DNA of 23,534 nt from a virus. The stretch covers positions 1 to 23,534 of the IMG/VR virus record IMGVR_UViG_3300008120_000347; one strand, written 5' to 3'. Made by a program: the position numbers and the translations under genes. Below, piece by piece: positions 15,501-22,872 of the stretch (positions are counted from its first letter, which is position 1; each line of letters opens with the position of its first letter). Below the pieces are notes generated by a model that saw nothing but the letters and a program-made list of their open reading frames with translations, made no database searches and was not told where the DNA came from.

Positions 15501-16985
15501 TGTGATATAAGTATTATTTGGTATTCCTTCTCCAATAACACGATATCCAACCAATGGTGAAACAGTAACACCTTTATTGGATATTACACTAGATAGAGTA
15601 ACTGTATTTGTCCCAGCTGCCCCGCCAGATGCATAGGAACCAGTAAAAGAATCTACTGGGGTAACTCCAGACCAACTTGTATATTTTTGATATATTTCAG
15701 CATAAACTGCATTTAGTGGCAATGAAAAAGAAACGCTGTAGCCATTAACAAGAGCAGTGCTTGTAAAAGTTGGAACAACTCCAGTAAGAGAACATGACCT
15801 CACTGGAACCGTAAATGCAACGCCAGCACTCTGGTTGTCTGCTGAGTCTATGCTTTTTATTAATCCAGTATATGATGAATAGTGCGTCTGAAATTGAAAA
15901 AATAAATCGTCTTTAGAAATTGTTAATGTTTGATTTAATGTTCCTGGAACTGGAAAAGCATAAAAATATCCAACTGCAGAGTTTGGTGCGGTAAGTGCTA
16001 CTTTAAATCTAACTCCAGCATCGGATGTTGGTAGGGTGTAACTAATTACAAGATTATCTCCAGACCATGCTGCTGATACCGCAGTTACTTCTGCTGGTGG
16101 AATTAAGTCTACTGAGATTGGATTTGTAGGAGTAACTTGAACTGGATTAGAGTAAGGTCCGTATACTCCAGATTTACTTGTGTATCTTGCTTTTACCCAT
16201 CTTGTTTCAGTAGTAGGCGTTACAATGTTTGCTGGCTTAATATTACTTAAATATACTTGTTGATACCCCGTTGTTGGAGCTGTTGATGCACTAGATACAA
16301 TTTCTTCTACCGATATAAATTCATATGGCTTTGTACAAACATCTGTTAGTGCAACGCTATAGCCCATAGGAATACTTGAAACTGTTATTGTTGGAGTACA
16401 TAGATCTGCCACATAAACTGGAATATTAGTTAATATTGCAAATGGACCAATGTTTCCACCTTTATCGTGTGCGCTTACTGTAAACTGTGTAAATGTTGTT
16501 TGGAAAATTCCAAAATATTTTGCATTATCTGCATAGTAAAAAATAATTTCTTGTGCAGCAGAAGTTTTATTAAGTTTTGCAGACTGTAGAGTTGGCGTTG
16601 TGACTGTTCCATCTGATAGAGTAAATCTAAAAGAATCAACACCGTCATTATCTGTAGATGTAAGATCTATATCAAAAGTAAAAACAAGCGCTGGTCCGCT
16701 ACTAAATTCTTGCCAAGTAGCAGCAAGATTTGTTATAACGCTAGGAGTTTTTCCTTCAATTGCTACTGGGGTTCCAGATGCTGTTGAAGATTGTCTGTTA
16801 ATTGTATTTGCAGCAAAAGAAGATGCTAGCAAAGAGCCACCATTTCCGTTGACTATAACAATTTCTGCTCCAGCTCTTGCTGCTGTTAGCGCTGCTTGAT
16901 AATCACGTACTCTAGGATCTTTGGAATCAATAAATATTGTTTGTCGCTTGCTAACAGAAAACGGCGACTTATATTCTGATGCCAT
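12597..16985 (-). CDS. Very large minor tail/fibre protein with FN3-type and tail-tip repeats
   Basis: A 1462-residue structural protein. The short N-terminal segment (SKDPRVRDYQAALTAARAGA) may dock to the hub. Several FN3-like or Ig-like domains follow, with starts such as IPPAEVTAVSAAW and INLTWTAVSDTTLRGYRIRF. The C-terminal half carries tail-tip units (VDGDITARGGSFSGNI, NGNITAKSGTIEGNF, VKGDITATTMTSTGSF) resembling the ends of lambda gpJ-like host-specificity proteins. It also has a GDIWIDTND module and an alanine-rich helix. Two copies of a beta unit ending in SGSVTG or SGSIRF occur. It lies 8 bases downstream of the lectin-like gene, whose stop is a double TAG TAG. Cysteine is scarce. 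It is probably a long side or central fibre; receptor specificity is unknown. Confidence 0.85.
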   Translation of the reverse strand: MASEYKSPFSVSKRQTIFIDSKDPRVRDYQAALTAARAGAEIVIVNGNGGSLLASSFAANTINRQSSTASGTPVAIEGKTPSVITNLAATWQEFSSGPALVFTFDIDLTSTDNDGVDSFRFTLSDGTVTTPTLQSAKLNKTSAAQEIIFYYADNAKYFGIFQTTFTQFTVSAHDKGGNIGPFAILTNIPVYVADLCTPTITVSSIPMGYSVALTDVCTKPYEFISVEEIVSSASTAPTTGYQQVYLSNIKPANIVTPTTETRWVKARYTSKSGVYGPYSNPVQVTPTNPISVDLIPPAEVTAVSAAWSGDNLVISYTLPTSDAGVRFKVALTAPNSAVGYFYAFPVPGTLNQTLTISKDDLFFQFQTHYSSYTGLIKSIDSADNQSAGVAFTVPVRSCSLTGVVPTFTSTALVNGYSVSFSLPLNAVYAEIYQKYTSWSGVTPVDSFTGSYASGGAAGTNTVTLSSVISNKGVTVSPLVGYRVIGEGIPNNTYITAVSGNQITVNNNFTSQVSGSVTGYAIVYSGSGPANITSTIYANTYLLVRFYDDFECASSYSEEQIVLPLSPVTVDISGPGDVATVNTPTSGIDTSGTLGFNGYINLTWTAVSDTTLRGYRIRFTTDTVSADPAYEYVDYPVSQSNPPTGTLSYKLSGLAVGATYKLGIATYDQYNNTSSSYTNFSNATISGTPAITDYITAGSFQFGQGVDPSNTTGITGMKRGLFFDDSNYWFLNSSDSARLKVGGSTSNYLLWNGTKFTVDGDITARGGSFSGNIALTTAGASIYSGDVTTSPGNLTGDGFIFNKDGILIRKGTNQVSLDTTTGSVTANAGNIAGWTIDSSKIERQDPSSTKWAGLSSTGTYKFWAGSTVSTGDTTQFAVDNTGKVYTSNIQISGGSIDVGAGPSVATPGTGSSGGNTVSVSSASGISSGMLVFGTGIASGAVVSSVSGTTITLNKANTGSVSGSIRFVPASGAHITSSGDFYVANGNLNGNITAKSGTIEGNFQVVSGSFYTGTSPTETSVIINDKGLASIGTSNATLTAILNTPITSGNIPLGNQPSVGNLPSQITFFTKAALIGGWVVNDTSIRDRSQQFILDSDNKRISITGVIDVSTNYAARFGTDNYNSTTASYNIIEAGITGLTPNFYVTRSGTLYATGAVISGNVVITSGTTYNQITQAENNATAANNNATIAVNTAAGKAKVFRQDNEPTALAQGDIWIDTNDSNKMYVASGAGTGVWVLSQDSATAQAAAIAAASSASIANSRSQKLDSVTGDLIQGLTLTTAGSIYANKSSYTNDTTTGWYIGWRSIGGGSFTPAINIGGSNAWVKWDGNALDVKGDITATTMTSTGSFSFASGILSGTASSVTINGGNLVLTDSTGGDDGTAGDPTVTRIINPGNVGGVPDGKIVTGRAIWYGGNNTPTNSITSRYAFNNTFGATQGYYNGQPRYTSSNPGNFSTGDLYMTIV
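14085..15610 (-). repeat. Two diverged copies of a short beta module inside the 1462-aa fibre
   Basis: One copy lies at roughly 15420-15610 and the other at roughly 14085-14265. Both read as V-S/T-hydrophobic strands, then a GIxxxxxV/IxxVSG turn, then IT(V/L)N, ending SGSV(T/S)G. They encode a repeated beta unit, probably a structural spacer duplicated within the fibre. Boundaries are approximate. Confidence 0.5.
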
Positions 16986-16993
16986 TTATTCTA

Positions 16994-17482
16994 CTACCTT
17001 GGTCCTACCGCTACCCAGTTTACCAGAATGTCCTCATCAAGCTCTAATGTTCCCTGTGCTCCAGCTCTCATCAATCTAATTGTAAATCCAGTAGTAGTTA
17101 CATTATGAACAGACACGATGAAGTCTAACTGTGTATTAGATGAGTGTTCAGAGTTATCTACTGTAGCCACAACTCTTGGTGGCTGTGAAAATGATACTCC
17201 AGAACCAAATGTAACTGGTCTTGCATAAAACCTTTTACCGCCCGCTGTTAAAAATCTTTGCTGCGAATTATCAGCAATTTTTCTTTTACCGTATGCAATT
17301 GTTGTTGTTGCTAAATCATTTAGAGCATCTATATCATCTGATGTCCAGTCTGGTGGATTAGTAACAGAAAGTCTATTAATAAGAACATTTAAATAATCAC
17401 TATGTTGGTTAACAACACTGATAATTTGTTGAATACCCGCCAAATCTATGATTGCTGGGTCTGATATTTTTACGTAAGCCAT
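16994..17482 (-). CDS. Tail protein with H-type-lectin-like C-terminal domain
   Basis: A 162-residue protein with a helical N-terminal half (IIDLAGIQQIISVVNQHSDY) and a beta-rich C-terminal half from about residue 84. The latter reads VTFGSGVSFSQPPRVVATVD, DFIVSVHNVTTTGFTIRL and DILVNWVAVGPR. This strand order and the landmarks (P-P-x-V, the N-V-T-x-x-G-F-x-I strand, final W-x-A) match the H-type lectin pattern of invertebrate agglutinins such as discoidin/HPA-type sugar binders. It lies between the hub and the giant fibres with a good AAGGAG ribosome site. The helical part could form a trimer stalk displaying three lectin heads. The domain call is by eye; sugar binding is inference. Confidence 0.75.
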   Translation of the reverse strand: MAYVKISDPAIIDLAGIQQIISVVNQHSDYLNVLINRLSVTNPPDWTSDDIDALNDLATTTIAYGKRKIADNSQQRFLTAGGKRFYARPVTFGSGVSFSQPPRVVATVDNSEHSSNTQLDFIVSVHNVTTTGFTIRLMRAGAQGTLELDEDILVNWVAVGPR

Positions 17483-17494
17483 TTATTCTCCTTT

Positions 17495-17527
17495 ATATAC
17501 AATTATATCATTAGGACAGCGCCTAAT
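17495..17527 (-). promoter_or_regulatory. Hairpin, candidate -10 element and ribosome site in the 17483-17522 gap
   Basis: This 40-base gap holds AAGGAG before the ATG at 17482. TGATATAAT (17510-17502 on the minus strand) is an extended -10-like element without a clear -35. A perfect 6-base inverted repeat, ATTAGG / CCTAAT (17510-17515 and 17522-17527, 6-base loop), spans the hub stop codon. The hairpin is short and has no T-run after it, so it is not a good intrinsic terminator. It could be a processing or regulatory element. Confidence 0.3.
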
Positions 17528-20500
17528 ACGCTACTCCTTGGTCAATCATATTTAGCACTAGGCTAGTAGAAAGCCCTCCATCAAAAGAGTGGTTTACTGA
17601 ATGAACCACATATTTTTGTTGGTTTAAGCCTCCAAGATTATAGCTAATCTGTACAACATCTCCAACCTGTATTAGAGGATTACCGAATATTTGTAAGGAT
17701 ATGTCCTTATCAAAGATATCAATTCCTTTTGAGATAGCAGAAAGCAGACTATTTGCAGATTCTCTGGACTGTATCCAGTTTGAGTCTAACTGAACCACCT
17801 CAGACATGTTTGATGGATCTATTGTTTTTTCAAGGACCTCTGGATCAGACGGTGCGATAATTTCAAAGGTCCAAAGGTTTAAGAATGACTTAACCTGTAG
17901 TAGCTCTGACGGATCTTGCTGCGTAAACACCATATGAGAAGAGTTGTTTGCAATAGCAAACTTTGCCCTAAATCCAGTATTCAATATGGTTGAATATGAA
18001 AGTGCATACTGGTCTACTAACTTTTCCTGCATATATTGTTGATCCACAACATCGGTGCCTGGGAAATATTTTAATAGATATTGAACTGGATATACATCTA
18101 CGCTAATTGCTGCAGGGGTTGTATATTGAACATCGTATGTATTAATTCCTACTACCTCTGGTTTAGTCTGCATCAAATATGATTTAGATTTTGAAAATAC
18201 ATTTTGGCCTTGAATCATTCCATTTAAGAAATCTCTATCTTGGAAATAATAATTAACACTTCTCTCTATCAAAGCTTTTTGTGTTGCATGTATTTCTCTT
18301 ACTCCTCCAGCATCTGTTCCACTTTGTGCTGGGTATGTTATTTCTGATATAACTATTGGGTCTGTAGAAATAAAAGCACCGAATATAGTACCAGCAGAAA
18401 TATTCTGAGAAAAGCTTACCCTCTTTGGCAAACCAGTTTGTTCATTTAGATCAATTGGAAGCCAAGCCTGTCCACTTTGTACTTTCCACCCTGTAATTTC
18501 ATAATTATTAAGAAAAACAGACATAAGATTTTTAATAGACGATGATTCTCCATCACTACCCGTAGACTTATATGTTGCAACTCTTAGATTAAAAGATGCA
18601 TACCTAAAGTCTGTTACTGGTACATATGTAGTATTTGCCCCAGAACCAGACTTGTATAGGACTTTTTCAAAATTAGCAATAACAGTATTTACCACACTTG
18701 TTACATCTGCGTAAGCCAAAATAGTAGGAGCTGTCCCTGTTACTTCATATACGGCTAATGCATACCTATATATTGCTGGAGAGTTCCATGTCACCCCGTC
18801 AGACTTTAAAGTATTATATCTAATTAACTCTACAAACGTTGTATGATTAGCACTAGTTTGAGAACTATCTAAATTAAAAAATACTCCTCCAGAGCACCTC
18901 TCGGTTCCATTTTTAAAATTAAATTTGGCAGAATATGTTTTGTATGGCTCAGTACCAGAATCTGTTACTACCGAGCTTCTTTCTGTTGCTGGGAAAAATA
19001 ACGTTTTACCAGAAGTTGGAGTAGTTGGAGTAAATTGATTGTATGATGCTGCAGTATATGTCCCATCTCCAGAAATTGAATATGTTGAAGATAAATTTTT
19101 GCAAAGAATATTTTTGCTTGCTTGGTTTGCATTAGTTAGAACAGTATGGGCCCCAACCTTAGTACCAAACATGCCACGCTGAATATTTGTTATTTTACCA
19201 GTAAAGCCAACGTTAACATTGTAGTCAAACTTTTGTGTTCCATTGCTTGTTTTAAGACCAACAACATAGTTTTTGCTAAACCTATTCATTTCTCCAGATA
19301 GGTCTATTTGATTTTTTACAGATATAGTCTCTGCGTTTCCGTTATCGTCACTTAGATTATATTCTTTATATAAAAACGATACTATCTCATTTTCTATAAA
19401 CGCATAACCATTATTATTAATGCTAAAGGTATGGAAAATATCTAATGGATCATTTTTATCTATAAGGAAAAATGTTTGAGTGTCATTCATATCTTGATTT
19501 AAATAATTCATTCCAACAGAATCAGAGTTTTGCTGAGCCCATACAATTTCATTTCCAGTAGTATAGATAAAGGATGGTGAGTTTCCATCGATTGAAAGAT
19601 TATTAACCGATGGAGAATATTTAATTTTTGGTAGCTGATATCTTAAAGAAATCTTACCTGGCTTTGCTTTATTATTTACGCCGTAGCCATTGTCTAGAAT
19701 AGTAGTTTCATCCATTACTATATCTGCATTAGACTTTGATAAGATATCAGATAGGCTTATAAATCTCATTACGCCGTACTCATCTATATATGCACCTATT
19801 TGATATGGCAAAAATATTTGATTTAGGGCATCAATAATTGTAGAGTCTTTAGAGTTAACATAAAAATATGCAAGATCTAATGGGGTATTGTTATTATGGC
19901 AAACATCGTATAAAGAGTTGTAATCATAATCAGTAAAGCCAGACAGGTCTAGCATATTTGATATAACATCTATAACTGATCTTAAACTTGATACATAATC
20001 TGATACCTGGGCTGATTGCAAGTACCGCCCAATATCAAACGCTTGAATAGAAACCTCATTAACGTCAGACTCTTCCCATGTATCAGAATAAAAAACTCCT
20101 CCAGGAATTAGTGTATTGGGGGTCATAAAGGTTTTTGTGGTGTTATCAAAATAGTTGTCTAAATTATAGTTAATATAAAGCTTAATATTTTTTCTAAGCA
20201 TTCCGCTTAATGTAGAGGAAGACTTGTTGCTCTGGCTTGAAAATATAGGAACTGGAGATGATGCTGTTCCAAGAGGAATACCTGACAAAACAACGCTTGC
20301 ATCGTCTGAATTAATAGATGATATTGGCAAGTATGTTTCTTTGCTATCCAATGACTTATTTATTGAAAATGATAAAACATATGGGCTTAAATCTATTTCA
20401 ATTCTTGGAGAAACTTCAATAACCTGCATTCTTGTAATGTCTGAATCTAGTGTTGATGAATCATATTGACTGAACTCTGATCTAACTGTATTAGACACTT

Positions 20501-21647
20501 GCGTTACTGTGATTTTAGTTAAAGATGTTATTTTATCAATTACCCCGCTTGCATTAAAAGATGGCATAGATGTCCATCTTGATCTGCTCCAAGTGGTGCC
20601 AGTCCAGTACAGAACAAGAACTCCAGCATCCTCTCTGATTCCACCATTTTCTTTTGCAACGTCTTTAGCAAGACTTATAGAAGTAGATCCATCTACAGAT
20701 ATCATTGTTCCATCAATATAAATATTGACTATTGGAACAGCCATAATAGTATTAAACTTTATAACAAGTTTATTTGTTGCAATACCAGCCTTGTCATAAA
20801 GGCCAGTGACAGATTTATTTGTTGTGTCCGATACAAAATACTTGTATTGATTCATATCGCTTATTAAGCCATTTTTATAAAATGGAACTGGTGCAGCAAT
20901 ATTAATTATTTTAGGATTTTGTATAATTGGGCTGACTGGCATATATGTATCTGCTGTATAGCCATCGATAATATCTTTTGTTAATTTTCTAAATTCTGAA
21001 GGAAATGAAAACTTTGAGCTTCCAGTATTTACATAAGATTCGCCTGGTCTGAAGTTAGTAAAAACAGAGTCAGCGTTCCATATTGTATTATACTGATAGT
21101 CAAAATAACTAACAGCATATACTTCTGGAACTGTAAATATAACTTCTGGGAATTGATCCGCTGTGCTAAATCTATTAAGAACAATACTATATGTAAAACT
21201 TGATATATTGTCTATCTTAGAAGAACCACCTATATATGTCTCTACCTTTGTCCACCCAAAAGAATTAATTTCTATACTTGATGAGCCAAATTGGCTAGAG
21301 CTACCCTGTGCATAAATATTAGCAATAATAGGATAATTTTTGTTTGTTTTAATAAAAGTAATAATTTTAAATGCGCTACTAGTAGAAGTTGGTGTTACTG
21401 TATATGTAATCTTGTTTTGGTCTGCCGTCATTACATATTTTTTGGTTGTAAATCCAGGCTTTGCACTAGCACCAGTTACATTTGTTAGTGTAGTTGTAGT
21501 AACAAGACTATTCTGAAGATTTCCATCTCCAGCTATTGTTGCATATGGGGCGTTAAAAATATTTTGATTCCACTCAGCAGACACTAGCGGGCTTAACTTA
21601 ATTGATCTAGAGTCAGAAAAAATTGTAGAGCTAACATTGCTAAGCAT
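17523..21647 (-). CDS. Tail hub / tail-associated protein (Tal-like), very large
   Basis: A 1374-residue structural protein following the distal-tail-position gene, the usual place for the hub or tail-associated protein. The middle has a hub-like stretch (NNTPLDLAYFYV, DALNQIFLPYQIGAYID, EYGVMRFISLSDIL). The end reads LQIFGNPLIQVGDVVQISYN, KYVVHSVNHSFDGG, STSLVLNM, a pattern seen in gp27/gpD-type baseplate hub domains. A beta-rich insert at about residues 880-1130 (GTYTAASYNQFTP, FNFKNGTERCSGGVFFNL) looks like a concanavalin-A-type jelly roll and may bind sugars. The ATG overlaps the preceding stop by one base (TAATG) and has GGAGA upstream. It would form the tail tip and anchor the fibres. 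No hydrolase motif was recognised. Confidence 0.85.
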   Translation of the reverse strand: MLSNVSSTIFSDSRSIKLSPLVSAEWNQNIFNAPYATIAGDGNLQNSLVTTTTLTNVTGASAKPGFTTKKYVMTADQNKITYTVTPTSTSSAFKIITFIKTNKNYPIIANIYAQGSSSQFGSSSIEINSFGWTKVETYIGGSSKIDNISSFTYSIVLNRFSTADQFPEVIFTVPEVYAVSYFDYQYNTIWNADSVFTNFRPGESYVNTGSSKFSFPSEFRKLTKDIIDGYTADTYMPVSPIIQNPKIINIAAPVPFYKNGLISDMNQYKYFVSDTTNKSVTGLYDKAGIATNKLVIKFNTIMAVPIVNIYIDGTMISVDGSTSISLAKDVAKENGGIREDAGVLVLYWTGTTWSRSRWTSMPSFNASGVIDKITSLTKITVTQVSNTVRSEFSQYDSSTLDSDITRMQVIEVSPRIEIDLSPYVLSFSINKSLDSKETYLPISSINSDDASVVLSGIPLGTASSPVPIFSSQSNKSSSTLSGMLRKNIKLYINYNLDNYFDNTTKTFMTPNTLIPGGVFYSDTWEESDVNEVSIQAFDIGRYLQSAQVSDYVSSLRSVIDVISNMLDLSGFTDYDYNSLYDVCHNNNTPLDLAYFYVNSKDSTIIDALNQIFLPYQIGAYIDEYGVMRFISLSDILSKSNADIVMDETTILDNGYGVNNKAKPGKISLRYQLPKIKYSPSVNNLSIDGNSPSFIYTTGNEIVWAQQNSDSVGMNYLNQDMNDTQTFFLIDKNDPLDIFHTFSINNNGYAFIENEIVSFLYKEYNLSDDNGNAETISVKNQIDLSGEMNRFSKNYVVGLKTSNGTQKFDYNVNVGFTGKITNIQRGMFGTKVGAHTVLTNANQASKNILCKNLSSTYSISGDGTYTAASYNQFTPTTPTSGKTLFFPATERSSVVTDSGTEPYKTYSAKFNFKNGTERCSGGVFFNLDSSQTSANHTTFVELIRYNTLKSDGVTWNSPAIYRYALAVYEVTGTAPTILAYADVTSVVNTVIANFEKVLYKSGSGANTTYVPVTDFRYASFNLRVATYKSTGSDGESSSIKNLMSVFLNNYEITGWKVQSGQAWLPIDLNEQTGLPKRVSFSQNISAGTIFGAFISTDPIVISEITYPAQSGTDAGGVREIHATQKALIERSVNYYFQDRDFLNGMIQGQNVFSKSKSYLMQTKPEVVGINTYDVQYTTPAAISVDVYPVQYLLKYFPGTDVVDQQYMQEKLVDQYALSYSTILNTGFRAKFAIANNSSHMVFTQQDPSELLQVKSFLNLWTFEIIAPSDPEVLEKTIDPSNMSEVVQLDSNWIQSRESANSLLSAISKGIDIFDKDISLQIFGNPLIQVGDVVQISYNLGGLNQQKYVVHSVNHSFDGGLSTSLVLNMIDQGVAY

Positions 21648-22153
21648 TAGATCTCCGTAAACTCTAGGGTAATATCAAGGAAGTCGGTTACGGGGTTTCT
21701 TTTTACTATTGTCTTAGAAAATCCAGTCATGAAGACCTGGTATATTTTTTCTCCAGTTGATGAAGAGACGTAGGTAGCATCTGAAGGTGCAGCACCAGTT
21801 GCTGGGTCTGTGTGCTTTGCAGAGATAATTTTTAAATAAATAGGTATTCCAACATTTGCATTATAAAATGATTGCATCCAGGATCCAGCGTAATTAGAAT
21901 CTACAATAGAAAATTTTGTATCGTTTGATACATTACCAGTGCTTGCTGGCTTTGAAGGTAAGAAATTCCAACCTACAGAAATAACATCCTTTTTGGCAAC
22001 AACAAACTTTCTCAATGTTCCGTTTGCAGTTCTTGCTTCTTTTTCAATAAGTGTCGGAGTAATCTCTATCTCACTTCTATTGTGGTCTGTGAGCTTATAC
22101 CAGGTTGTTCCGTTAATAGATACCTGTAATCCTGATTGAAGTGCGTATGGCAT
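21647..22153 (-). CDS. Distal tail / minor tail protein (Dit-position)
   Basis: A 168-residue beta-rich protein (LQVSINGTTWYKLTDHNRSE, RKFVVAKKDVISVGWNFLPS, KIYQVFMTGFSKTIVKRN, DFLDITLEFTEI). The alternating pattern and length suit a tail-tube-like or Dit-like ring protein, and the order tape measure, this gene, hub is the usual siphovirus order for Dit. The ATG shares a base with the tape-measure stop (TAATG), and its own TAA shares a base with the hub ATG, so all three are coupled. The Dit label rests on order and fold appearance, not on a recognised motif. Confidence 0.8.
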   Translation of the reverse strand: MPYALQSGLQVSINGTTWYKLTDHNRSEIEITPTLIEKEARTANGTLRKFVVAKKDVISVGWNFLPSKPASTGNVSNDTKFSIVDSNYAGSWMQSFYNANVGIPIYLKIISAKHTDPATGAAPSDATYVSSSTGEKIYQVFMTGFSKTIVKRNPVTDFLDITLEFTEI

Positions 22154-22871
22154 TATAGCGCCACCTTGTTGTTTTTATTACTCTTGCTTTCCATAAGTTT
22201 TAGTTTTGCCAATACTTTGCTTGATATTTCTTCTGCATTTGCCCCTGTTACATTCATAGTTACATTATACACTGCTCCACCAACATTTGTGCTAGTTGCA
22301 GTATTTGTAGGCTTTGCTCCAAAACCAACATTTGGTGTAGTAGGCATAGGAACTAAACTACTATAGTTTCCAGATCTTATTTTTTCTAAAAATGCTTTAT
22401 CTGATGCCGTGAACTTTTTAGTGTCTTCGTATTTTGCTTTTCTTGCCTCCGTTAAGCTTATTAGCTTATCCATCTGGACAATACGGCTTTCACGAGTAAA
22501 CTTTGCGCCTTCAAACATAGACTCTTGTTGCAAAGATGCTGCCTTTAGATAATCACCAGTCATTTTTGCTTTAATAGCCTCATTCATTAAATTCATTTGA
22601 GTTTTTTGATACTGGTTTTGACGATCCAACTCATCGTTAACTTCTTTTAGCGCATCTCGCTTTCTTCGTAATGCCTCTAGCTCTTTATCAAAAAGATCAA
22701 GAAGTTTCCCTGTTCCACCAGAAGATGTTGTTTTTGTAGGCTTGTCATCTGTATTTAGGGTTGGTGTTTTATTAACTTTGGCCGCATCTGCTTCTGCTTT
22801 TTTAGCTGCTGCTAAATCTTTCTTAGTCCAGATTCGGCAATTATTTTTAATGCAACTGTAGCAGTTTTTCC
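22153..22871 (-). CDS. Tape measure protein, C-terminal part in the -1 frame
   Basis: This frame is open from a stop at 22875-22873 to the TAA at 22155-22153. It has no ATG or GTG before the coiled coil; the first usable start is a TTG at 22629 without a good ribosome site. Coding character begins around 22818, with DLAAAKKAEADAAKVNK, a Pro/Thr linker, then the coiled coil KLLDLFDKELEALRRKRDAL. The C-terminus (YNVTMNVTGANAEEISSKVL then AKLKLMESKSNK) is the type of ending seen in tape-measure proteins. Residues before 22818 (Cys- and Trp-rich) do not look coding. It is read as the continuation of the gene at 22812-23534 after a -1 shift, not as an independent gene. Confidence 0.8.
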
Positions 22872-22872
22872 A
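22812..22872 (-). other. Apparent -1 frameshift zone in the tape measure gene
   Basis: The upstream frame stops at TAG (22814-22812) and the downstream frame is closed above 22873, so the shift must fall between. The last upstream codons are GGA CTA AGA AAG ATT TAG. A -1 slip of the AAG (22820-22818) onto AAA, the A_AAG tetramer type, followed by GAT TTA GCA, would give GLRKDLAAAKKAE, which fits the flanking helix. No strong upstream Shine-Dalgarno or obvious downstream hairpin supports programming. A one-base deletion in the assembled sequence is equally compatible. Confidence 0.7.

Noticed and set aside
9545-17482. Diversity-generating retroelement acting on the fibre or lectin-like genes
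   Set aside because: No reverse transcriptase, template repeat or C-type-lectin variable region was seen in the window.
17510-17527. ATTAGG / CCTAAT hairpin as an intrinsic terminator
   Set aside because: The stem is only 6 bases with two G-C pairs and no T-run follows on the coding strand.
22153-22629. An independent 158-aa gene starting at the TTG at 22629
   Set aside because: The start is poor and would cut off the coiled-coil coding sequence upstream in the same frame; it is better read as the end of the tape measure.
22797-22803. A AAA AAG heptamer (the dnaX-type slippery site) in the upstream tape-measure frame
   Set aside because: It lies 9 bases beyond the TAG that ends that frame, so ribosomes would not reach it without readthrough. 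TAG ends several other genes here, so readthrough is not expected.
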